Assembly: GCF_040954835.1 (NCBI RefSeq)
Contig: NC_090709.1
Span: 39,610,975 to 39,674,974, forward strand
Direction: 5' to 3'
Length of the DNA: 64,000 nt
Source: Lepisosteus oculatus
Taxonomy: Eukaryota; Chordata; Actinopteri; Semionotiformes; Lepisosteidae
Shown here: positions 51,536 to 63,040 of the stretch, in pieces
How the letters are laid out: each line of letters opens with the position of its first letter
Position numbering within the stretch: the first letter of the stretch is position 1
Notes under the pieces: generated by a model
Database searches by the model: none
What the model was told of the DNA's origin: nothing
Seen by the model: only the letters and a program-made list of their open reading frames with translations
Translations under genes and position numbers: made by a program

Positions 51536-52842
51536 CTCTCACCCTGGTGTGGAGCAGAGAGAGAGCGCGCACACACTCTTACCTTGGTACGGAGCAGAGA
51601 GAGCACACACACAGACTCACCTCTGTGCGGAGCAAAGAGAACACACACACACAGACTCTCACTTTGGTGGGGAGCAGAGAGAGAGAGAGAGCAAGCACAC
51701 ACAGACTCACCTTGGTGTGAAGCAGAGAGAGCACACACACACACAGACTCACCTTGGTGCGGAGCAGAGAGAGCACACACACACAGACTCACCTTGGTGC
51801 GGAGCAGAGAGAGCACACACACACAGACTCACCTTGGTGTGGAGCAGAGAGAGCACACACACACACACACCTTGGTGCGGAGCAGAGAGAGCACACACAC
51901 ACACAGACTCACCTTGGTGTGGAGCAGAGAGAGCACGCACACACACACACACACACCTTGGTGCGGAGCAGAGAGAGCACACACACACACAGACTCACCT
52001 TGGTGTGGAGCAGAGAGAGCACGCACACACACACACACACACCTTGGTGCGGAGCAGAGAGAGCACACACACACACACAGACTCACCTTGGTGTGGAGCA
52101 GAGAGAGCACACACACACACACACCTTGGTGCGGAGCAGAGAGAGCACACACACACACCTTGGTGTGGAGCAGAGAGAGCACACACACACACACCTTGGT
52201 GCGGAGCAGAGAGAGCACACACACACACAAAGACTCACCTTGGAGCGGAGCAGAGAGAGCACACACACACACAAAGACTCACCTTGGAGCGGAGCAGAGA
52301 GAGCACACACACACACAAAGACTCACCTTGGAGCGGAGCAGAGAGAGCACACACACACACACAGACTCACCTTGGTGCGGAGCAGAGAGAGCACACACAC
52401 ACACAGACTCACCTTGGTGTGGAGCAGAGAGAGCACACACACACACACCTTGGTGCGGAGCAGAGAGAGCACACACACACACCTTGGTGCGGAGCAGAGA
52501 GAGCACACACACACACCTTGGTGCGGAGCAGAGAGAGCACACACACACACAAAGACTCACCTTGGAGCGGAGCAGAGAGAGCACACACACACACAAAGAC
52601 TCACCTTGGAGCGGAGCAGAGAGAGCACACACACACACAAAGACTCACCTTGGAGCGGAGCAGAGAGAGCACACACACACACACAAAGACTCACCTTGGT
52701 GCGGAGCAGAGAGAGCACACACACACACAGACTCACCTTGGTGCGGAGCAGAGAGAGCACACACACACACAGACTCACCTTGGTGTGGAGCAGAGAGAGC
52801 ACACACACACACAGACTCACCTTGGTGTGGAGCAGAGAGAGC
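51535..52842 (-). repeat. Array of about 30 consensus splice donors, about 42-bp unit
   Basis: On the minus strand each unit reads GCTCTCTCTGCTCCACACCAAG-like sequence followed directly by GTGAGTCTGTGTGTGTGTGT, i.e. AAG/GTGAGT, a consensus 5' splice site. The outermost copy (about 52822-52842) is preceded by unique sequence, so that copy may be the true exon end and the others duplicates. Some units lack the GAGTCT part and have only CAAGGTGTG. Confidence 0.9.
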
Positions 52843-53234
52843 CGCAGGCTGCAGTGAGATTATTTTCCGTCCCTGCTGCTCTGAAAATATCAACAACTTC
52901 CTCTGCCTGCAACTGTCACCCAGCCTGTGAGCGCCCTGTTCTCTCTCTCTCTCACACACACACACACTCGCTCTCTCACACACTGGACGCCCTGTCTGTA
53001 CTGAACGCACACTCGTACCCACTGAAAGTGAAAGAGAAGAGAGAGAGAGAGCCCTCTGGCACACTCACTGTCTGTGCGTCCTGCAGTAATGCTGAGACAC
53101 ACTCTTCCTTCTCTCTCTCTCTGCCTCCGCAGCGTCCAGTCGTGTCCAGATGCTGCTGTCCTCCCTGATCCCAGCTGGTGGGGATCTGTCTCAAACTAAG
53201 GAAGACTAAGGTGGTTCAAGTATTGCTCTTCCTC
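52843..53234. other. Unique sequence; possible non-coding exon (-) and weak terminal exon (+)
   Basis: The minus strand from about 52920 to 52822 could be a 5' non-coding exon ending in the donor that the adjacent array repeats. On plus, a good acceptor (CTCTGCCTCCGCAG near 53130) opens SSRVQMLLSSLIPAGG... to a stop near 53208; I recognise no protein. Confidence 0.25.
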
Positions 53235-53515
53235 CCTACCCATCTCTCTCTCTCTCTCCTGTCTGTCTCCCCTGTCTGTCCCTCCCCTATCCTCTGGTGT
53301 CTCTCTCTCTCTCTCCTGTCCTCTGGTTTCTCTCTCTCCTGTCTGTCTCCCCTGTCTGTCCCTCCCCTCTCCTCTGGTGTCTCTCTCTCTCTCCTGTCCT
53401 CTGGTTTCTCTCTCTCCTGTCTGTCCCTCCCCTCTCCTCTCCTCTGATGTCTCTCTCTTCTCTCTCTCCTGTCTCTCTGGTGTTCTCCTCTCTCTCTCCT
53501 CTGGCCCAGCCCACA
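53235..53515. repeat. TCTCTCCTGTCTGTCCCTCC minisatellite
   Basis: About eight irregular units of 35-60 bp with TCCTCTGGTGTCTCTCTCTC. Confidence 0.88.
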
Positions 53516-53576
53516 GCGCAGATTCCTCTCTCTCCAGTATTGACTCAGCCAGACAGCAGGAAAGGTGATTGATAAC

Positions 53577-53582
53577 TTTATT
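53577..53582 (-). terminator. Candidate polyadenylation signal of IgSF-2
   Basis: AATAAA on minus (TTTATT on plus), about 870 bp downstream of the IgSF-2 stop codon. The stretch between (53583-54455) is unique apart from a LINE-tail run and a B-box-like GGGTTCGAGTCAGAGAG (minus) near 53700, so it may be a long 3' UTR. Confidence 0.45.
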
Positions 53583-54174
53583 ACTGATCGTACCGATTGA
53601 GAGCGGGCGCCGCCCTCCGTCCCCGACTGCCCAAAAACGTTCGGAAGACCCCCGAAAAATTTCAGTTTACAGTCGCTGCCCCTCTCCCACTGTGACCTCT
53701 CTGACTCGAACCCTGAGCCGCCTCTGGGCCCCCTAAAGGAGTCACAGAAGGGTACCCCTCCCCCCCCCCCGGTTTCGGAACCGGGACTGAACCCAGAATG
53801 CACCAGGGCCCTGGGGAGTGGAGGGCCGGCTTTCGGAGAAATCGCCCTCTTCCGCCCCCCTGTGGTGAAGAGTGGTACTGCGCCGTCTCTCAAAATCAAA
53901 CGCGTTGAGGCCAATCACGGCCTTGAGCTGAAATGTGGATTTGATTAATTGGACCAAGCAATGGACAAGGCTGAAACAGAAGAAAATAACAGCAAAGTGT
54001 TGAGTAAAACTTAGAATAAAATGGAAATGTTTCTCTCTCTCTCTCTCTCTCCACCAGGGGGTGCTGTGATGCTGGGAGAGTGTTTTGCTGTGAGGAGCCA
54101 GGAGGTTGCCAGGAAACGGAGAAAACGGGCACATTGAAGAGTGAGACTGGTAAGGTGACTGGGTGAGAACCTCC

Positions 54175-54405
54175 TTTCAGGACAGGAGGCTCTGCTGTAC
54201 ACAGAGGGTGGTGGAGGTGGGGAACAAGCTGCCCAGCCCTGTGGTTGAAGCCGATGCCCCGGCTTCTCTCCAGACACAGCTGGGTGAGCTCCTCCAGTCA
54301 GGACAGGAGGCTCTGCTGTACACAGAGGGGGGTGGGGGTGGGGAACAAGCTGCCCAGCCCTGTGGTTGAACCCGATACCCTGGCTCCTCTCCAGACACAG
54401 CTGGA
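54175..54405 (+). mobile_element. LINE-tail-derived 121-bp unit, about 1.9 copies
   Basis: Plus-orientation copies just below the IgSF-2 stop codon, probably in its 3' UTR in antisense. Confidence 0.78.
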
Positions 54406-54455
54406 TGGCCTGGTCTGCTGCTAATTTACAGTGCTCAGGAACTGTGGGAGGGGTC

Positions 54456-57400
54456 CTAGCTGCCGGCCTTGACGGCGGAGTAAATGACGGCGTCTCCGCC
54501 CCCCGCCGGCCCCGCCCCCCCGGGCCCGGGGTTGAAGGTCACGCTGGCGTAGTTCTCGTCGGCGGTCGCCGGGGTCACCTGCCCCCCTGCAGCCGGTTTG
54601 ACTTCGTCGTAGGGGGTCTCTCCTGGAGAGGGGAGATCAGCGATACTGTTACTGTCCAGTGGGACTCGTCAGCTGGTGTTCTTCTCCAAATGGGAGGCTC
54701 TGCTGTACACAGAGAGGGGCGGGGGTGGGGAACAAGGCTGCCCAGCCCTGTGGTTGAAGCCGATACCCTGGCTTCTCTCCAGACACAGCTGGGTGAGCTC
54801 CTCCAGTCAGGACAGGAGGCTCTACTGTACACGGTGGGGGGTGGGGGTGGGGAACAGGCTGCCCAGCCCTGTGGTTGAAGCCGATACCCTGGCTTCTCTC
54901 CAGACACAGCTGGGTGAGCTCCTCCAGTCAGGACAGGGGGCTCTACTGTACACAGAGGGGGGTGGGGGTGGGGAACAAGCTGCCCAGCCCTGTGGTTGAA
55001 GCTGATACCCTGGCTTCTCTCCAGACACAGCTGGGTGAGCTCCTCCAGTCAGGACAGGAGGCTCTGCTGTACACAGAGGGGGGCGGGGGTGGGGAACAGG
55101 CTGCCCAGCCCTGTGGTTGAAGCCGATACCCTGGCTTCTCTCCAGACACAGCTGGGTGAGCTCCTCCAGTCAGGACAGGGGGCTCTTCTGTACACAGAGG
55201 GGGGTGGGGGTGGGGAACAGGCTGCCCAGCCCTGTGGTTGAAGCCGATACCCTGGCTTCTCTCCACACACAGCTGGGTGAGCTCCTCCAGTCAGGACAGG
55301 AGGCTCTGCTGTACACAGAGGGGGGTGGGGGTGGGGAACATGCTGCCCTGCTGGGGGAGCTCCTGGGATCCGTTCCCTCCTGCAGTCACAGACCAGCACC
55401 AGGAATTTCTCGGTGGTTTGACAGCTCAGTCTTCCCCAACCCCAGGACGACGGCCGTCAGTCGCTGTGCTCGGGGCGGGTACCCGGATCGGGCTGTGTGT
55501 TGCTGCTCTGACTCTCTTGACCCACCTGTGTTTGGGCCCGGGCTCTGACCCACGGACTGCTCCTTCCTCATCCTCCTCTTCCTCCCCCTCCAGACGCACA
55601 GCCCGACTGCGGCGCTGACCAGCACGACCGCAAGGACCAGTGGAACCAGTACTGTCCACAGCGGGTTGGACGGGCCTGAGGAGGAGAGAATCCCAGCCCC
55701 CTCAGTCCAGGTGAGATCACAGTGGTCCGGTCTGGCCCGAGTCCCTCTGCGTGTGTCTCTGCTGTGCCTGTCTGACTGTGGCATGACTGTGTGTGTTGTG
55801 TCTCTGTGATTCTGTAATGTGTGTGTTGTGTGTTGTCTGTGCCTGTCTGCGTGTGTCTCTGCTGTGCCTGTCTGACTGTGGCATGACTTTGTGTGTTGTG
55901 TCTCTGCGTTTCTCTAATGTGTGTTGTGTGTTGTCTGTGCCTGTCTGATTATGGCATGACTGTGTGTGTTGTGTCTCTGCGTTTCTCTAATGTGTGTTGT
56001 CTGTGCCTGTCTGCGTGTGTCTCTGCTGTGCCTGTCTGACTGGCATGACTCTGTGTTGTGTCTCTGCATTTCTGTAATGTGTGTTGTCTGTGCCTGTCTG
56101 CGTGTGTCTCTGCTGTGCCTGTCTGACTGGCATGACTCTGTGTTGTGTCTCTGCATTTCTGTAATGTGTGTTGTCTGTGCCTGTCTGCGTGTGTCTCTGC
56201 TGTGCCTGTCTGACTGTGACATGACTGTGTGTGATGTCTCTGTGTTTCTGTAATGTGTGTGTTGTGTGTTGTCTGTGCGTGAGTGGTCACTGCCCTGGTT
56301 TCTGTGTTTGCTACCTGATGGATTACCTGCACTGGGTCCAGGTGTGTCTTTGTCCTTCAGGTCGATGGTCCACTCCTGGATGGAGGTGATCTCTGCTCCG
56401 TCTCCGATCGCGATGCACAGGATCCTCTCAGGCCCCTGGGGCTGACGGACAATCCTGGCTCTGACGGTCTGCCCTGTTCGCTCACTGGCGCCGCCCTGCA
56501 GTGGGACCCCAGTACTGTCCCTCCAGCTCAGCTCCGTGTGGCCACAGCCCAGCCCGCAGGTGAGGGAGCAGGTCAGGGTGATGTTGGAGCCCTGCTGCAC
56601 CTCTCCAGTGTGATCGGCGCTCACTGGGGAAAAGATCGAAGCCGCGGTGACCTGTCGGATCAAAATGAGCACCTTCCCAGCCAGCCCACACCTGCTCCAG
56701 TTGTCCCCACAAGGCTGTGCAATCCCAGATAGGCTGTGCAGATGGGACCTACCTGACAGCGTGTTCAGAGCGACGCTCTGATGGTCTTGCAGAAGCTTTG
56801 TATCTTGATAACGTGAACACTTGTAGACGCCGCTGTCCTGGGTCCGGACCTGAGAGATCAGCAGTGATGTGTTCTGTGCCATCTGGACTCTGTCATCTAC
56901 TGTCTGCCCTTTGAGAGGAGTTCCCACACGTACGAGGGTATAGAGTGTCTCACTGAGGCTGGTATTGAATCTCTGAAAGGTCCAGACCAGCTTCTCTCCA
57001 CCTTCCAGGTCAGCGGTCAGCAGACAGGGGAGGTGGAGGGAGCCGCCCTCAGGGGCGAACACCTCTCTCGAACCCGGGACCGCGGGACGTTCTGTGGAAG
57101 CAAGAGGAGGAAGGGGGTTTCAGACACCGACAGTTCACAGCAGGCCTGGTGTTCCCCTGCCAAACTAGACGGTTACCATGGAGTGGAGTAAAGTGGACTA
57201 CAGTGTAGTATAGTGCAGTACAGTATAGTGTGGTATAGCCAGCTACACTAGTGTAGCACGGGGCAGTGCACAGCAGTATTGCATAGTATAGTGCAGTTAT
57301 ACAGTACAGTATATGGTAGCACGGTGCAGCTCAGTGCAGTATAGCGCAGTAATACAGTACAGTATATTAAAGAATGGTGCAGCTCAGTGCAGTATAGCGC

Positions 57401-60400
57401 AGTAATACAGTACAGTATATTAAAGAATGGTGCAGCTCAGTGCAGTATAGGGCAGTAATACAGTACAGTATACTTGAGCAAGGTGCAGCTCAGTGCAGTA
57501 ATACAGTACAGTATATTAGAGCACGGTGCAGCTCAGTGAAGTATAGCGCAGTAATACAGTACAGTATATTAAAGAATGGTGCAGCTCAGTGCAGTATAGC
57601 GCAGTAATACAGTACAGTATATTAGAGCACGGTGCAGCTCAGTGCAGTAATACAGTACAGTATATTAGAGCACGGTGCAGCTCAGTGCAGTATAGCGCAG
57701 TAACACAGTACAGTATATTAGAGCACGGTGCAGCTCAGTGCAGTATAGCGCAGTAATACAGTACAGTATATTAAAGAATGGTGCAGCTCAGTGCAGTATA
57801 GCGCAGTAATACAGTACAGTATACTTGAGCAAGGTGCAGCTCAGTGCAGTAATACAGTACAGTATATTAGAGCACGGTGCAGCTCAGTGCAGTATAGCGC
57901 AGTAATACAGTACAGTATACTTGAGCAAGGTGCAGCTCAGTGCAGTAATACAGTACAGTATATTAGAGCACGGTGCAGCTCAGTGCAGTATAGCGCAGTA
58001 ATACAGTACAGTATATTAGAGCACGGTGCAGCTCAGTGAAGTATAGCGCAGTAATACAGTACAGTATATTAAAGAATGGTGCAGCTCAGTGCAGTATAGC
58101 GCAGTAATACAGTACAGTATACTTGAGCAAGGTGCAGCTCAGTGCAGTAATACAGTACAGTATATTAGAGCACGGTGCAGCTCAGTGCAGTATAGCGCAG
58201 TAATACAGTACAGTATACTTGAGCAAGGTGCAGCTCAGTGCAGTAATACAGTACAGTATATTAGAGCACGGTGCAGCTCAGTGCAGTATAGCACAGTAAT
58301 ACAGTACAGTATATTAAAGAATGGTGCAGCTCAGTGCAGTATAGCGCAGTAATACAGTACAGTATATTAAAGAATGGTGCAGCTCAGTGCAGTATAGCAC
58401 AGTAATACAGTACAGTATATTAAAGAATGGTGCAGCTCAGTGCAGTATAGCACAGTAATACAGTACAGTATATTAGAGCACGGTGCAGCTCAGTCCAGTA
58501 ATACAGTACAGTATATTAGAGCACGGTGCAGCTCAGTGCAGTATAGCGCAGTAATACAGTACAGTATATTAAAGAATGGTGCAGCTCAGTGCAGTATAGC
58601 GCAGTAATACAGTACAGTATATTAAAGAATGGTGCAGCTCAGTGAAGTATAGCGCAGTAATACAGTACAGTATATTAGAGCACGGTGCAGCTCAGTCCAG
58701 TAATACAGTACAGTATATTAGAGCACGGTGCAGCTCAGTGCAGTATAGCGCAGTAATTACAGTACAGTATACTTGAGCAAGGTGCAGCTCAGTCCAGTAA
58801 TACAGTACAGTATATTAAAGAATGGTGCAGCTCAGTGCAGTATAGCACAGTAATACAGTACAGTATACTTGAGCAAGGTGCAGCTCAGTCCAGTAATACA
58901 GTACAGTATATGGTAGCACTGTGAAGTTCAAGGCAGTATAGCATAGTGCTATTCACCATAGTATTGCATGATGCAGTATAACAGTACCGTGTTATCTAGT
59001 ACAGTTGTAGTATAGTGCACTGTGATACAGTATAACAGTACAGTGTTGTCTAGTATAGTGCACTGTGGTACAGTATAACAGCACAGTGAAATCCAGAGGA
59101 CTATCATATAGTGTAGCGAAATACAGTTCAGGAGTGCAGCGCAGTATAGTGTAGAACAGTGCAGTACAATGTACTATTTTTTGTGACCCGTCTTCAGTCC
59201 GGACTGGTAGAGAGTACCTGAGTGTCTGTACTGCACTGACGCCTTCAGCTCGTCTTCCTCTCTCAGATCACACCTCCACGCCTGGTCTCGATTAAAATCA
59301 CGGAGCTTCATGGTCAGGACAGACTCACACGGAGACACTATGATCCTGAATCTCCGGTCTTTCAGCTCTGCGCCCTGCTCGTCCACCCAGGTCAGTCTCA
59401 GGTTCTTGGTCTTGTTACATTTGGCACTGTCAACATCAGGATACAGTCTGCAGTACAGTGACAGGATTTCTCCCATCAAGCTGAAATTGACTGGGGAGGA
59501 GAGAGAGAGAGGATCAAACACCCGTTCTAGAAACCCTCTCTACTGTAGGTCTATCTGGGTTCTAGACCTCTGGACTGGGGTTCTGGACCTCTGGAGTGAA
59601 AGGGTGGAAACAGAACCTCTTCCTTCGGGTCGGGCCGGACGGGGGAGTGAGTGAGGGCGGCGAGCTGCAGGGATCGAGCTCGGAGTGAACCGGGAAGCAC
59701 CCACCGGGAGAGAGGTCAGACTACAGGATCCTGACTTCATTCTTGTCAGTGAGAAATATCAAATACGCGAACGCTCAGATCCGATCTCGTCATTGGGATA
59801 TCTGCATTCAGACCTCTTTCTCGTCACTCAGGGTCTTACCAGAGAGCAGGCTGAGAGAGACGGTCTTTTTTCTAGTGGAATAAAGACCACAGGTGTACTG
59901 TCCAGTGTCTTCCTTCTTCAGGTTGTGTATGTGTAGGGAGCAGTCAGACAGTACCGTCAGTCTCCCAGCCCTGTCTGTCTGCGTGGTAACAACCTGTCCT
60001 TTCTCGATCAGCTGTGTCTCGGACCCAGACCCAGTGTTGTATTTCCAGGAAACTGAATCGCAGCTGCTGACTCCATCACAAGGCAGGGAGACAGTCCCTC
60101 CTTCAGAGGAGAACAGCTGCTGACCTGCAGGACAGACGCACACCGTGAGCTCCTGTCACCTCTTCATCACCTTCAGCCACAGTCAGAGACTCCTCTTCCT
60201 CACCTCCTCTCCCTCTGTTCTAGTGTCTACAGCTCTGACGTGTCTCCTCTCTCCTTTTCCTCACCTCCTCTCTCTCTGTTCTAGTGTGTCTACAGCTCTG
60301 ATGTGTCTACTCTCTCTGTTTCGGGATCTACAGCTCTGATGTGTCTCCTCTCACTCTGTTCCAGTATCTACAGCTCTGACGTGTCTTCTCTCTCCTCTTC

Positions 60401-60966
60401 CTCACCTCCTCTCATTCTGTTCCAGTATCTACAGCTCCTCTCTACTCTCTATTCTCAGTTTCCTCTCTTCTTCCTCTTTCAGTGTTGTGGTTTATAATTC
60501 TCACCCTTTCTCTTCAAGAGAAGCGACGCGTCACATCTCTAAACACAAAGAAACAGGATCGGGAAATTAGCAGCTTTCCTCCTGACCTCATGGTGTCGTA
60601 AGAACTTTCAAACGAGAGGAGGCTCATAGCCAACGATTCTGTTCGGTGAGATGAGTTAGTAGTTTGTTAGTAGTTTATTCGTTAACCAGGAGCTCACCCA
60701 GATGTGTCTGGAGAGAAGCCAGGGTATCAGCTTCAACCACAGGACTGGGCAGCTTGTTCCCCACCCCCGCCCCCCTCTGTGTACAGAAGAACCTCCTGCT
60801 CTCAGTTCTCAATGGACTTCCTCGAACCACAGACCCTCTGTCTCAGCCTCCCTCCCTCCCTCTCCTCCTCCGGTTCTGTCCGGACCTGGTGACCCGACTC
60901 ACCCTGCGCGGAGCCCAGCGCCCAGATCAGGAGAGGAGCCATCAGAGAGGGCAGCGCCGACCTCAT
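54456..60966 (-). CDS. IgSF-2: four-Ig receptor with ITSM/ITIM-like tail
   Basis: Putative type I inhibitory or SLAM-like immune receptor. Exons: 60966-60903 signal (MRSALPSLMAPLLIWALG); 60124-59840 Ig1; 59490-59218 Ig2; 57091-56753 Ig3; 56623-56327 Ig4; 55675-55526 TM; 54622-54456 tail (TAG). All junctions are phase 1; total about 524 aa. Ig1 (22-116) is V-like with SLPC...VSWKY...DTGQYTC. Ig2 (117-207) has LSLYC, RLTWVDEQG, AWRCDL. Ig3 (208-320) has LHLPC...LVWTFQR...DSGVYKC. Ig4 (321-419) has ITLTCSLTC...LSWRDS...ILCIAI. TM helix LWTVLVPLVLAVVLVSAAVG is followed by a basic WRGRKRRMRK. Tail tyrosines: TPYDEV (Y474), ENYASV (Y494), VIYSAV (Y517). The first fits the ITSM consensus TxYxxV and the last fits the ITIM V/I/LxYxxV/L; the middle is a weaker match. 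No orthologue recognised; the Ig2 style occurs in uncharacterised fish multi-Ig receptors. Confidence 0.9.
54695..55345 (+). mobile_element. LINE-tail-derived 121-bp unit, about 5.4 tandem copies
   Basis: Longest run in the window, in the IgSF-2 intron between the TM and tail exons, antisense to the gene. Units differ at only a few positions. Confidence 0.8.
55785..56290. repeat. Minisatellite, about 75-110 bp unit, about 5 copies
   Basis: Unit contains GTGTTGTGTCTCTGCATTTC + TGTAATGTGTGTTGTCTGTG + CCTGTCTGCGTGTGTCTCTG + CTGTGCCTGTCTGACTG + GCATGAC. IgSF-2 intron after the Ig4 exon. Confidence 0.9.
57180..59170. repeat. 1.8-kb AT-richer minisatellite
   Basis: Modules of GGTGCAGCTCAGTGCAGTAT + AGCGCAGTAATACAGTACAG + TATATTAAAGAAT, with or without the AGCGCAG segment and with TTAGAGCAC or CTTGAGCAA variants; about 33 modules. 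Edges (57180-57260 and 58935-59170) are diverged. IgSF-2 intron between Ig2 and Ig3. Confidence 0.94.
60155..60480. repeat. Short minisatellite TCTACAGCTCTGACGTGTCT
   Basis: About six diverged units with CCTCTCTCTCTGTTCTAGTG. IgSF-2 intron 1. Confidence 0.75.
60690..60790 (-). mobile_element. LINE-tail-derived 121-bp unit, single diverged copy
   Basis: Single copy with several substitutions (CAGATGTGTCTGG, ATCAGCTTCAACCACAGGAC), older than the tandem runs. IgSF-2 intron 1. Confidence 0.7.
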
Positions 60967-61169
60967 TGTCCAGTCTGCCAGTGTGCCCCTCGCCCTCTTG
61001 CCCCCTCGGTCTCTCCCTCCCTGCAGCGACAGAAGCAGGAAGTGACTCTGAGGCTGAACCGGCCCCTTCCTGTCAGAGCCGCTAACCACAGCCGCTTGAG
61101 AAAGAGCTGAGAATGGGCGTTGAGGAAAAAATAGGACTTCTCTTTTCTTCGTTAGCTGTGAGAGAATCC

Positions 61170-61375
61170 GCACAGCTTGTTCCCCACCCCCACACCCCTC
61201 TGTGTACAGCAGAGCCTCCTGTCCTGACTGGTGGAGTTCACCCAGCTGTGTCTGGAGAGAAGCCAGGGTATCGGCTTCAACCACAGGGCTGGGCAGCCTG
61301 TTCCCCACCCCCACCCCCCTCTGTGTACAGTAGAGCCTCCTGTCCTGACTGGAAGAGCTCGTCCAGCTGTGTCTG
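61170..61375 (-). mobile_element. LINE-tail-derived 121-bp unit, about 1.7 copies
   Basis: Tandem copies upstream of the IgSF-2 signal exon. Confidence 0.75.
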
Positions 61376-62250
61376 GGACCCTTGACCCCTGTGGCTGGTG
61401 CTGCATGAGCTCGGAGAGCAGGAGGCCCTGCTGTCGGCGGTACAGCTCACGAGTCTGAGGGCAGCAGTCCGGCTCGGTCCTGCTCATCCGAGCCCGAGCA
61501 CAGCACTCCCTCTGCTCCCCAGACTGATGCGGCGTCGTGCCATCGAGAGAGACCCGGACCCCAGCTCCTCCAGCCGTTAACACAGAGTAGTTCACCACAC
61601 CGCGCTGTGAAACCGTGAGAGAGCTGAAGAGCAATGCAACACACCATCAAGCAGGAGGCAAAGAGAAAGTCTGGACTTCTCTCTGCTTTGCTAGCCGACG
61701 AACTCCGCCCAGAAGGAGGTTCTCAGTCCGGAGCCGAACCTCGGACCCCCGGCAAGCACGGCCTTGAACCGATTTGACAGCGAGCCCCTCCCTTGTGCTG
61801 TCGTCTCCAGCTCTCCAGCTCCGGTGTCCCTCTCGGCAGAGGGGAGACGGGGCGACGCGCCCCCCGTGACGGACCGGCACGTCCGGCGGGCGGGGGGAAG
61901 ACACTCCCGGGACCGGGTCAAAAAAAGAAGAGCCCTTTCATTTACAGCGCAGGCGGAACGAGATGACCGCAGGACCGCCGAGCTCAAGCTCCTCTCTGAG
62001 CCGCCAAGTTCCTGGGTTAGCCGATGGCCACCAGCCTCCCCCCCCAGACCCGGTCTCTCTCTCTCTCTCCCCATCATCTCTCTTCGCAGCAGCTGCTCTT
62101 CCAAACCGGCTCCCAGCCGGCGGCCAGGCGAGGGAGGGCAGCAGATCGTTGTCCCCCCCCCCCCCACGGCATCCTGGGATCGGCGCTCCTCCAGGTGGGC
62201 GGCAGGTCAGTAGGGTCCGCTGAGGGCGCCCGATTTTGTTTCTGATTTTG
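61376..62250. other. Unique sequence upstream of IgSF-2, no gene recognised
   Basis: GC-rich unique sequence with several short frames but no family motif. A C-rich run lies at 62150-62163. Part of it (61690-61780) has a tRNA-like GGTTCAAGGCCG on the minus strand. It may include the IgSF-2 promoter. Confidence 0.3.
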
Positions 62251-62261
62251 TTTCTTGCACT

Positions 62262-62362
62262 TTGAACATAAACTTGAACTTGAACTTTATTGCCATATGT
62301 AACCGGTACTGGTACAATGGAATTCTTACTGACAGAAAGTCTCTCGATTGTAAAACAAGTAT
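62262..62362. mobile_element. Second copy of the 122-bp short element
   Basis: Shares CCATATGTAACCGGTACTGG, TACAATGGAATTCTTACT and AAGTCTCTCGATTGTAAAAC with the insertion at 8648-8769, and likewise starts with TTGAAC repeats. It is followed directly by LINE sequence. Confidence 0.75.
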
Positions 62363-62370
62363 TATTATTT

Positions 62371-62815
62371 TATAATAATAAACTATTTTATAAAGCGCCT
62401 TTAAAGGTGGCTTCTCAAAGCGCTTTACAGGATGACAATAACAATAAATAAGAAGACTACAACAATAAATAAGAAAATTTCACAAGGCAGGACACAATTA
62501 TAATTACAACAATACAACAATAACAATAGAGGAGACCGTGGAAGGTGGTATTAAGAAGAGCAGAGGGGTGAAGAATGGAACCAGTTCAGTAAAGGCTTTT
62601 CTGAAGAAGAAGGTTTTGAGTCTGGATTTGAAGGAGTTTAGAGAAGGTGACTCTCTGATATCCTTGGGCAAAGAGTTCCAGAGCTTGGGGGCATAGCAGG
62701 AGAAGGCCCTGTCACCCATACAATGTAGACGGGCTTGGGGGACAGTAAGGAGGGCAGAATTTGAAGAGCGGAGGTTGCGAGGTGGGGAGTAGGGCGATAA
62801 AAGTTCAGACAGGTT
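62371..62815 (-). mobile_element. LINE 3' end (reverse transcriptase C terminus and 3' UTR)
   Basis: Minus-strand frame 62719-62504 reads GDRAFSCYAPKLWNSLPKDI...SFKSRLKTFFFRKAF, the typical end of a CR1/L2/Rex-like reverse transcriptase ORF. It is followed by a 3' UTR with GTAAAGCGCTTTGAGAAGCC and AAGGCGCTTTATAAAATAG. 5'-truncated. Confidence 0.85.
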
Positions 62816-63040
62816 TATAATAATAAACTATTTTATAAAGCGCCTTTAAAGGTGGCTTCTCAAAGCGCTGTACAGAATGACAACAACAATAAATAAGAGG
62901 AATACAACAATAAATACGAATACACCAGATTAAACACAATGACAGCACACAGGGGAGACTGGCGGTGGTGGCACTAGGAAGAGCAGAGGGGTGAAGAGTG
63001 GAATCGGTTCAGGAAACCCTTTTCTGAAGAAGAGTCTGGA
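62816..63040 (-). mobile_element. Second, more truncated copy of the same LINE 3' end
   Basis: Repeats the ATAATAAACTATTTTATAAA, GCGCCTTTAAAGGTGGCTTC and AAGCGCT motifs of the neighbour and its GAAGAGCAGAGGGGTGAAGA segment, with substitutions. Two head-to-tail copies of one family suggest a nested or adjacent insertion. Confidence 0.8.

Noticed and set aside
51500-53168. Frames of 476-551 codons rich in His/Thr/Glu
   Set aside because: Translation of the donor array in the wrong strand; frame switching between CA-tract lengths.
53133-53208. Terminal exon SSRVQMLLSSLIPAGG on plus
   Set aside because: Good acceptor and a stop, but too short to identify, with no upstream exon; noted only as weak.
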